Source: Prosapia bicincta
Taxonomy: Eukaryota > Arthropoda > Insecta > Hemiptera > Cercopidae
DNA length: 64,000 bases
Direction of reading: 5' to 3'
Assembly: GCA_036971475.1 (NCBI GenBank)
Contig: JBAIZL010000006.1
Coordinates: 5,426,001-5,490,000 of the forward strand
The notes below the pieces were generated by a model that worked only from the letters and a program-made list of their open reading frames with translations, was not told where the DNA came from and did no database searches. The position numbers were made by a program, and so were the translations under genes. This document shows, one piece after another, positions 23,429-35,400 of this stretch. Position 1 is the stretch's first letter; each line of letters begins with the position of its first letter.

Positions 23429-26400
23429 CTAAAAGAGAATAGGCCTAATGTAAATATATTATAACATAAGCATAAATAAATTAATGTTGTAAGTATAAAT
23501 ACATTTTATTGAAAGCACATTTTCAATAATTCTTATATAATTTAAGGTCTACAAATAAAATAAAATGAAATAATATAGTTTACAGTGATATGACTAAATT
23601 AATTGAAGAAATTTTATATATTGAAATATTATTATGTCTGTACTAAAATGAACTCATTTTTCATCAAGTTCTGGGTATTTTAGTGTTAATAAAATTTATG
23701 TTTTTGAAGATACTTTTATTTTCTAATTGACTTTATTTACATCACTTAGCTCCAAAATAAATTTCCTTAACCCCAGATTACTAAGGTGTTGTCTCACAAC
23801 CTTTAAAAAAAATGAAACAATTTTTTTACAATGAATATATGTATTGTTTTAAACAAACGAATAATGCAAATTACATGAAATATTTATACTGCTTACAATG
23901 TAGTTATTACTTCTCTTGCCACTCACATCACGGTTGCTTGATATTTGCTTCATTCAGCTTTTGAACAGTGGCTGCAGAAAGTGTAAGTCACAAATCTTTT
24001 TGTTAAAAGATAGAAAGCATAGATCTTTCTTTCTTGTTGATCAGGAGGTCATAAAATTACATCTGAAATATCTACATTGTTGCAGAACCATAACCAGGTT
24101 CTGTTTTTGGAATTTCATAGTATTGGCTTGGCCAAGTCAAGTATCTTCTTTAGAAATGAGTTATCTTTAATCCTAGAGGACTTGTGTGGGGTAACTATTC
24201 TCCCAGTGAGTTTTCAACAAAGATTATAAAACTGTTGCAAATCCTGAAATTCTTCCAGCCCTTACATACCTTCTAATTGACTCGCCCTGTATCTATTTCT
24301 GTCTCTACAGCAGGTAGTTTGACAGTTTTGGTTTACTTATAACGGTTTGAAGTTATTGTTGCAACAGCTGGGAAAGTTTTTACCCCGCGCGAGTCCTCAC
24401 ATTACAATACTGATCCCTCTAAGTGAAATCTATTTCTATTTGTATTTTACAACATTTTTATAAGTGGAGTTCATTTTTATTCGTATTTTGCTAAGTTTTT
24501 ATAAGTGAAGTCTATTTGTATTTGTATTTTGTGAGGTTTTTATAAGTGAAGTCTATTTGTATTTGTATTTTGTGAGGTTTTATAAGTGAAGTCTATTTGT
24601 ATTTGTATTTTGTGAGGTTTTTATAAGTGAAGTCTATTTGTATTTGTATTTTGTGAGGTTTTTATAAGTGAAGACTATTTGTATTTGTATTTTGTGAGGT
24701 TTTTATAAGTGAAGTCTATTTGTATTTGTATTTTGTGAGGTTTTTATAAGTGAAGTCTATTTGTATTTGTATTTTGTGAGGTTTTTATAAGTGAAGTCTA
24801 TTTGTATTTGTATTTTGTGAGGTTTTTATAAGTGAAGTCTATTTGTATTTGTATTTTGTGAGGTTTTTATAAGTGAAGTCTATTTGTATTTGTATTTTGT
24901 GAGGTTTTTATAAGTGAAGTCTATTTGTATTTGTATTTTGTGAGGTTTTTATAAGTGAAGTCTATTTGTATTTGTATTTTGTGAGGTGTTTATAAGTGAA
25001 GTCTATTTGTATTTGTATTTTGTGAGGTTTTTATAAGTGAAGTCTATTTGTATTTGTATTTTGTGAGGTTTTTATAAGTGAAGTCTATTTGTATTTGTAT
25101 TTTACGAGGTTTTTATAAGTAAAGATTATTTTAAATTGTATTTTGCAAGTTTTTTATAACATAAATTAATTTTATTTGTTTATTTTGCAAGGTTGTTATG
25201 AGTGAATTTTATTATGTTTCGTATTTTGTGAGGATTTTATAACTGAAGTTCGTTTTAAATTATAAATTTAATAATCTATTTTCAATTATGTACGTTCACA
25301 TTTTGACATGGCGATAAGAGAGAACACAAATTTAATATTTGTAATTTTTCAAAGGAGAGAGATACGCAAATAAAAGTTCTTTTGAAGAAATTAAAGCTTT
25401 GTTTGGGGTTTTGTATATTTGTGGAGCAATGATGCCTTTGTACAAAAATTCCAAAAGTATATGGACAACAGATTGAACTGGTTTGCATATAGTAAGGTGT
25501 ACAATGTCGACACAGATTCTATTTCCCCTTACAAGTATTACGTTTTGATACATATTGTGTTTGTAAACTATCTTTGTCTATGAAATATTTTGTTTTAATG
25601 ATTATTGAAACAAAAAACGTTTATCTACAATATAGGCTATAGCTTTATATTTGGCAATATTACAAACAAACATTTTAATTACAGGTGTGATCATTGTTTT
25701 AAGAGCTTAGACAAAAAACAATAAATACTGTGATAATTGTTGGAAAAGTGTTTGTAAAGACCATTTAGTTGAAGTATATGAAAAGTGTTTTGACATATAA
25801 AAAAGGAAATAATATTGCATTAGTTTGTTAATATCTTTTGTGATATAACAAAACATGTTTAAATAATTTTTTAATTTATAACACTAATTATTTTACTGAT
25901 ATTGACCTGAAAACTAGTTGGGGTGAAAAATTACCCCGCGAGAGCTCTGGTGTAACGGGTATTAGCGTGAGCCCTCTAGGGTTAATTACACTTTCGTATC
26001 ACTGAAATGTGATTAAACATCCTCATAACAACTGTAAATATTTTTATGATTGTATTTTGTCATCTATTGTGTAGTAAATTGTCATTATTTAATAGATTTT
26101 CCATATTATATAGCACTGATAAAATAGAGATGAGATTTCAATAGAGGCGCTTATTTTGTAAGACGCCTTAGTGTTTTAGGAGTAGAGTTTCATGTATTTT
26201 TAAGCCATTTTAATTATTGTATATCAAACATAATAAACAGAGGTTTTTACCGCAATTTATTACCATTTTCCCTCCAATATCTCAAAAAGTAATTGAGATA
26301 CAAATCTGACACCTGTTTTATTCGGTTTAAAAAAAAACCTCCTTAATTATGCTCTTTAAATTATTTACTAAAAACTACAGTATGATCTTATTTCATATGA

Positions 26401-29400
26401 AATGTTGAAAATTTTTGCTAAGCATAAGTCACTAATGAAACATTTCCAGATCTATCTTTATAATATAAGCTGTTTTTTTTTTTTATATAGATTTATCTTA
26501 AAGTTTTTTGTTTCTTCATGAAACATCCTGAATAGTATCTAGGGCAGTGGCTCCCAACCTTTTATGACCCATCCCTCCCCTTAATGGATATTGACTAACA
26601 CCTATTGCCCTCTTTTCATTTTCACTGTATGCCTAATTTTAATTCGAAGGAAAATAATAAAGCAGTGTTATTATTAAAAAAAAATTACTACCATGTATAA
26701 AAACAACCAAAGTCATTTCATCAGGTTAAATGGAATAGAAAAAATTAAAAATGTAAGTCTTTACAGATTTGTATAGAATAAAAAAGTTAAATTAACTAAG
26801 ATAATAGTCGTACATGTGGAACAAAGAAGTACATGTTTTAATTGGAATCTAAAATTAAAAGAAACAGTGTGGACAGTTAAAATTGGAAAAAAATTAAAGT
26901 TTTAAAACTTTGTTATTGTTTTATTTTTTATTTGGCAATGGCTGCCTTGTGCTTGGTGGATTTCAGTTAAAGCTCAAATATCCGGCTTTATGTTTGTCAA
27001 GTTTAGACGCAAGTCCCTTTTGATCCGAGCACCCACCCTATTTATTCGTTTTATGAGGAGCTGGATAACAGAGCTAAATCCTTTTTATGTTGACAGGAAC
27101 GAGATGAGAAGTGGTTTATTTTCCTCACAGTTGTGGATAAGTGTCTATAAGCTTCGCCCAGGCTAATTTGTAACCACTCTGCTTGAAAATTATTTTCGCC
27201 GCAGTCGTACTTCAAATCTAGAAACTCTGTTTGCAAAGTGTTATCAAGCTTATCCACAACTGCACACAAGAATGTATCTTGAATCCAATCAATAGCTTGT
27301 AACTTCTTCAAATCTTGATTCAATGTCAGTTTTTATTTGGTCAGGAGTCTCGTTATCTGAACACTTTTTAAGGATCGGAATCTGAATCAGCTTTTTATGG
27401 CCTATACTTTACTTGCCAATATCAAACGTGGCGATGAATGATGAAATTATTTCTTTATCCATGATAAGATTCACCTTGTTTCCTAGATGCTTTACATTGG
27501 CTTTGATCATTTGTTCAAAAAAATCTGTAAATTAAGCAAGTTCCAACTTGTCATTGACGTGGTCATTTCGTCAATTCGCCTGGAAACAGTTTTGTTGCTG
27601 AAACAAACCAATTGACTTATTGTATTTCTAGGACCTTCATCTAGCATGATTTCAACAATTTTTTTGGAAGATAGTAAAACAAGAGTTTTGCCAATTGTGT
27701 GAGGTTTCCACATTCAGCCTTCAATAAAGACACCTCATTAGAAGTAAGACCTTAGTCAAGATGGGTTGTTGGCGACTTTAGCTTTATGGCATTGAAAATA
27801 ACCAAGTTTCTTCCTCAGCTTATCATCGCGCACTCTTGATAAAATTTTTCATTCCTGAATGCTTCGTGGCTTCATTACTAGTAAATGTTTTACCGCATAG
27901 AAGACAATGTGGAAACTGTATGTTATACGGGTACACAATAAAACTGAGTTTTGAGAACTCAGCTAAATATTGATGAAACTTTATTTCCAATCCATTGTGA
28001 ATGAACCTCTGCACTTTAAAACAAACGCACAAAACCAGAAAATACACTTACAAAAACTGATGATGAAGCACTCAAAGGTTAGTGAAGACTGAAGATGAAT
28101 GCAGTCGTGGGAGGGGTTTAGTCGCCAGTCGGCCATGTACATTGAAGTGTTCTGTATGGGTATTGACTAGACTATGTTAGAGCCTCCAAAATGATGACCA
28201 GAGAGTGCAGGAATCCTGACACATCCAGTGCAGCTATAGGAACCCTCTAGTTTATTCTACACTCACTGACCACACTGAGTACAGCAGGTGGGGAATATGG
28301 AAAGGGGTGAATGTGGTGACTTCGTTAACTGAGAATAGCCAGTGACTCATGCTCCTCTATAACCTCTACTGAAAATGTTTTACTGCACAGAACTATTTTA
28401 ATATCCCCTCTTTGAATACTTATCTATTCATCGCCCACCACCTATCTATTGCCCCTCTGGTAACCTAAATCGCCCACTTGGTTCCCAGGTTGGGAACCAC
28501 TGATCTAGGGTAAGATTTAAGACTGAAAAATGAGACAAAATTATGTTGACAATTAGCAAAATAATCAGTTGATGTGTAGCTGCTTAAAACAAGCATATAG
28601 AAAAAAATTCTAATAGTTATAAAATTCACTTGAAGTAAAAATGAAATAATTAACTGACCAATAAAGTTTACATTTAAATGTCCAATGTGTAACAAATACT
28701 CTAAGTTTCAAACAAGTGAAATTTATTGTACTTACCTAGACATATTCTTGGGCCTTCCCCAAAAGGAAGATATGCATATTGAGGATGAGATGAAATATTC
28801 TCCTGTAAAAACCTTTCTGGATCAAATTTTTCTGGATTTGGATAGTACTTTGGATCATGGTGTATGCTATAAACTGGAATTACTACCTTTTAACAAAAAA
28901 GTAGATTTGAAAAAAAACAACAAGAATCAATATTGTAATATTAACAATATAAACCCCAAAACTATTCAGCTGGCAAACATATTTATGCATATTACGCTAG
29001 GTTACATGTTCCAAAATGAGAGTAAAGGTTCCAGTGTCCATCTGCAAACTGTCTACTATGTTGTGTTTCATAAAGTATGTAACTTCTGTGTATCCATTCA
29101 GTTGGCTTATATTTCAAGAATTTTTGCTGAGCATTCAAAAACAGTTTGAATGCCAAGCTTTTTTGCTGAATATTTACAGATTATTCATATACAGTTTGAG
29201 TTTTTGCTATGCAGTTACTACTAAATGTAGAATTTATTGTGAAAGGTTTTGTTGAAGTTTGTTTTGTTAAGTTTTATCGAGAGCCAAGGGGTGTAAGCTG
29301 GTTTGTCTACGATCCTCCCCCAAGATAGCTATTAATCTGTTCTAATCTGATTACAGTGAACTGAACATCAGCAAAAGCTGCTCATTATGAGTTCAGTCCT

Positions 29401-32400
29401 CTTAAACACACTATATTGATAGTAACAGCCCAAGAAGCTCTTGTAAGCGCTATGGCAAGGTTATAAACCTAATAATCACAAACATCCAGATAGACAACAT
29501 ACTTTTATGGCATGATTCTGACAACCTTAGAGAGATGAAAGCTAAAATTAATATAGATAGAAAGCTAATTATAAGAAAGAGCGGCGAAGGAATCTACAAA
29601 AGCATAGACATTTGGTTCTCTAGCAGGAAGGAAGCAATTGAAGTATGTGACTCGACAAAGAAGAAGGTAAATTAAAATTCCATATCATTGAGGAATGATG
29701 CTTACTAGCAATATAGAAAACTGAGATAAATTTCCAACAAAGATCTGAAACATGAATACAGTATTAGGGTCTTATACTCGAATGCTAGATTACTAAAAAA
29801 TAAAATTTCTAATTCTAATCACAAGAAATAGAAATAACAAAAGCAAAGACAGTCTGCATTCAGAAATCCTCTTACCATGAGATGTCCGATCGCACCCAAA
29901 TTATCAGGAACTTTACCCTAATGGACCTCTCTTGACGAGACAGAAGAGAAGGTGTTGTGGCAATATTATTTCATAACTCTCTACATGTGAGCAATGTTGC
30001 TAGATACTGAAGCAAATATCCAGAGGGTGTTACAACTGATGTCTTTATGAATAAAATGTTTAGATTTCCACTATGGGTGGGAACTGGAAACTGTCATACT
30101 GAAAAGAATTTCATCATTGTTGGCATTATTGCTAGACTTTCTAGCTAGAATGAGGGACTAGATAGCAAAAATGGACATTTCACTCGTTAGTATATAGAAT
30201 CAGTGGTGTGGAATGGGAAACCTGATTTACCTGTCAGGATTGGCTGACCGATTTGGTTATGCGAACAATCTTGCTACAGTTTAATTACTACAATTTAATT
30301 ACAGACTTGAATAAAATGCATAAAAATAATTTACTTTTTTAAAGGTTGGTACCTTGATTTTGAAGTTGTGTTAAATTTGTCACATAGCTTATCATTTCTG
30401 TATTTTGTTATTTTTATTTATGTTGTGTCATGACCTTTGAATAGTGTCAGTAAGTTTTGGTTTTATTATTATTTTTGCAACTAAAAAAATAAAGGTGATG
30501 CCTTTCTTGTGCTTATACAATTTTGTGTATGAGGTGGAAAGGTGATTTTGAGTTATTCACAAACAATACACACACACACACAAAATCATTTACTGGCACA
30601 TATACAGAGGCAAAACCTGACAATGCGAACAATTTTTCACACACACTAATAAAATACACCTAAAACTCCACTTCACTTCAGAAATTGAAACCAACTAATA
30701 CCTCACTTTCCTCGACCTAACCATAACAAAAAGCCACACACAAAAACACAGTTTTAACATTTACAGGAAATAACGACAGACACACTTATCCACAACACCT
30801 CAAACCACCTTATTCAACACAAACATGCAGCCTTCAGACCCATGCTCCATAGACTTAAAGAAGTCCCAATGACCACAGAAAACATAAACAAAAAACTAGA
30901 CACAATTAAATATTTAGCATACACAAATGGATACAGGACCACAATAATAGGCAAACTATGGTACAAAATACAAAAAAAAATAAAAACACTAAAATTAACA
31001 CTACAGACTGGGAAAAGAAATACATCACATTACCATACATAAACAAAATAACAACAAAAAAGTAGCCCGCAAATTTCAACAAATAGGATACAAAAGAGTA
31101 TACAAAACTAATAAGTTACAATACAAAATACAACACGACACCAACAACAAAGATAAACTACAAGCACCAGGGGTATACAAATTAAACTGTATAAACCACA
31201 ACAAATTCTACATTGGACAAATAGGTCGTAGCGTCAACAAAGAGTCGAGGAACACACAAAACACCCAAACAGAACATCAGCATTCTCCAATCACCTAAAA
31301 GAAACAGGACACAAATACACAGATATTTACCATTTTACACATCAACAAAAAAGGACCTTATCTCAACACACTAGAATAATATGAAATTTATAAACACACA
31401 AAATACAAACATATTAAACGAACAAACACAATACAAATCACACATACTCTTTGATACTATCAAAAACCTGCCTTTAAAACCGTCACTGCTTGACCCGACA
31501 TCTCCAAGCAGAAGACACTGATGAAGATCACCACATAGTGATCGAAAATGTTCTGCCTTAGCAAATTTTAACAAATTTACAAAATTTAAAGTTCTGATAG
31601 TCATAGACTATTGTTTAAGTGATTAATTAAGATTCACAGAACGTAATGGACTACAAAAATTCAAGGAGTATTTATTACATGTAAAAAAGAAATAATTTTA
31701 TTATTTGATGTTTTAACACAGTAAATCATAAAACCGAAAAGAAACTTTCAATTGCCAGATGTTGTCCATGATTTTATTAGTTTTTTTTTAATGGTTGTGT
31801 TGCTATAAAAACCAGTACTAGGAGGTGTTGCGATGATAGTTACCAAAGTTTAAAATAATTGTTTCTTTGTTCAGAATGTTTTTAAAGTAACATCTGATAA
31901 TTGTTCATTATAAGTGAACAATTAATATATTGTTTTATTGATACATGACATTTTCACAATTTTTAATAGTCAAATTTTATATACATTAGAAACTATAAAA
32001 AACATTTTTGTATTTAAAACCTGTTTGTTTCAGTTACAGAATCTCAGATGTTCATGAAACAAGCTGACAAAGTGTAGAGACTATAAAGAGAGTAAACTCT
32101 CATGGCTTTACAGAGTGTTGGAACTCTCCCTATGAACTGCTGTAACAGCTGGTTGTAAGTAGACGAGAGCATTAATATTTTGTAGTCATTGTAAGATTAC
32201 TATTACTTTTAGGTTCTGCTAAAGTTTAGATTTTTCTATCAAAATGACAGAGATAGTCTTGGTAATGAACTGTTCTCTCTTGCGATTTATAGACACACGA
32301 AGATAAACAGAATGCATTTAAACATTTTGTATATTTCGCTTCACTGCATGCTTTATCAAACAGAATGACAGAACTTATATTTGTCATAGATTACATGTTA

Positions 32401-35400
32401 TAAAATAGTTTTGTATTTTAATATCTAACACTAATGTATCAAAACATGTGTTTTCAATACATTTGATTTTGTTTAATTTTAGCTTTCATTCATCTAATTG
32501 GATCAAAACTTGTAAAACAAAACTGAATGCATGTTGTACATAAACAATTTTACAGTGGTCAAGTGGTGCAAAAAGCTGCTTATTTTGTTGATGTTTTTTC
32601 TGGACCAATGTATTCTGTTCAAATGAATACAAATAACAACCAAGAAAATTAAATTAACAAAATATTTCATTAAGTTTAAGAGAAAATGAGACACAGCTAT
32701 TAGCTGATTATGCTTTCAGTAGTATTGCTTCGATTTATCTAGACACTTAGACTTGACCTGCTGTAAACACACAGAGTTATATTCACAAGTTCCATGTCTA
32801 TTAAACATTGATATTAATATAGTGAATGGTGTATTTTAGAAATACAATAATTTCCCTACCTTAGTTTTGCTACTTTGTGAGCACATATTCTACACGATTT
32901 ATTGAACTCGTCGCTTGCAAATAACATTGTCATGCTTGAGAAAGTATTGTGTGGGGGTGTTTATGAAAATAGGCTAGATGATTACCAAGGTAAGTCTCCT
33001 TACATATTAAAAAAAAATTTTTTTTACTCATATACACACATATATTTATAGATATATTCGTAAATATTCTAATTCCCGTATTCAGGTAATTATTTCCTTA
33101 TCAAGACAATCAGCGACCAGCACCATCAACATCTACAACACCTATATTAGCACCAGCAGCTCCTTCGTCATCACCATCAATTACAGACTGCGTCTTTGAT
33201 ATATACATCAGGTAAATTTTTTCTAGTTTTAAAAACTTTATGTATCTTTTGCAACAAAGTTAGTTTGATTTACAAATGCGGCTAATAGAGTTTACAGTAT
33301 TACAAACAGGATGAATGTATTTTACATCTACTTTTCCTAGAATATTCAGGTTAATAGCAGGATTAATAAAAAAAACGGGACATATTCATTTATCCCGTCT
33401 TGGGAACATACTGGGATGAATCGGGTTGGGATAGTCATGACTGATGGAGTTTGTGTTAGTTTAAAAGGGTAAGGTACCATTGTTTTTCATGAAAAACGTC
33501 ATTATCTATACAAAAAACCTTTACATCTACACCAGTAACACTTTTTCATTATTTATTGTGAAATTACTTATTGTTAAATAGCTTAGATTATCCGAACCTA
33601 AAATGAATGATCATATAATTTGTATAATACCAACCACACTTTTGGTCGGTATTTAGAAACTGTAAAACATGAAAACACAAAGAATAACATCAACAAAATA
33701 CACATTTATTGCACATATTTAGTTTACAAAATTGTAATTACAGTTTATATAAATATAATGCAGTCTAGTGTTTGGGGCGTATGTAGTGTCTGAGGTACTT
33801 CACGTACAAGGTGTACGCTGTTGCACCTATTACAGCGCCTATTACAAAACCTTTCAGAAACTCTTTGCTTTCTTCCTTCATCGTAGCACTTCTGAGCCTG
33901 TTACTTCCTCTGACAATTGGTTACTTATGTATTACTTGTGTTGTGTTCAAGACAGGAACATAAGGAATGGGATGCTTCCTTTATATTAAATTTCTAGCAA
34001 TGATTATTGGTAACTATGGTTTCTGTTAACAAATAATCTTAGTATTTTGTATTGTTGAAGTAATGTTTAACTTAAAAGACACTTTTATAATTCATACTTT
34101 ATATGTTATAAAATAATTTTTCTCATTAATATTTTATTTGGGGAATTATTAGCAATAAACTTAACATTTGTTGATTCCATCTTCGCGTGAGCTACTAGTC
34201 CCACTAAACACTTTTAAATGTTTTAAACTTGCCTATAGTAGCACTTACTTTGCTTGTTGAGGACGACCGTTTCGGGAGATGTGTCCCTTTGTCAACTCAG
34301 ACCGTAACTCTCAGAGAACGGCCGTCCTCAACAAGCAAAGTAAGTGCTACTAAAGGCAAGTTTAAAACATTTAAAAGTGTTTAGTAATAAAATTAACTTT
34401 AAAAATTACCACTGCTTACTGCTATGTCTCAACAGATGCTTTTACAGCATAGTATTCTCTATCTCATGTGCATTTAGCCTAAAAATAAATGTCCCAGTGG
34501 GGGAAGCTTATGTTACTATTTGAAGACCGGTTTGTGTAAGCAAACGTAAGTTGAAGCCTCTCCAGGATAAAGCCTTGGACTTGACATCAGCATTTTGTGC
34601 TCACCATAATTAATCGTCTATACATAGTTATATGTCTACAAAACAATCTGTGAACGATGATTATGATTATTTGAATCATTCTCGTAGGCAATAATGTGCT
34701 TCTGAATATTCTTTGAGGGAGTTATTGCAAACTATTTTTAATGGACGGGTGAAGTAAATATTTTTTTACTCACAGCGTCTTCACTATATTCTTCCCTCAC
34801 TTTACAGTTTCCATTTCTTCCTTTGATAATATAATTAATCAGTTTATTTATTGGTTTGCTAGTATTGCTGATTTCATTGAATATATTCTAACATATTTTT
34901 ACAGAAATTTAAGTTAATTTTCATTTGAAATTAAATGTTTAATTTCAGACAAAATATGTCCCCTGTATTGTGTAGAAGTAATTCAGATTTAATAGTCAAA
35001 ATATATATGTTGTTCAGTAGAGTTGAAAGAAATGGTCATTGCTTGTTTAGTTGTTAGTATACCAAAAATTAAAAATTGAACGTCACTCCCATAGTGTGGA
35101 AAAGATTTAAAGTATAGAAGGAAGAAGTAACCCAGAATAAACTTCATACAAACTTAAGATAATGAAAGTGTAAAAGAAGACAAGGATTTTGCTAATATAT
35201 TGAACTCTAAATATGCCAGAAAATCTGAAAAAGCCAGTTCCTTTCCTATAGTACTGGAACAATATCTTTTATACAACCTAGATCGGCCATATCTGTATAG
35301 TATACTTTCCTTCAGCGATGGGCTAACTCTTGAGAGGCATGGTTGAAATTAAAAATTCTGTACCTGGCAAGCACAATTTACAATATACGAGCTGAAGAAC

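Noticed and set aside
28685..29149. 154-codon open frame on the + strand
   Set aside because: It is antisense to the P450 heme exon, whose protein motifs and splice signals are unmistakable. The + strand translation has no recognisable motif.
19711..31000. CRISPR-like repeat arrays
   Set aside because: Regular repeats such as the 41-bp array are contiguous minisatellites without spacers, and the window is eukaryotic.
33095..33212. Pro/Ser/Ala-rich frame followed by CAG|GTAAAT, a possible exon
   Set aside because: The frame meets a TAA right after the only plausible acceptor, the sequence is low-complexity, and no flanking exon was found.
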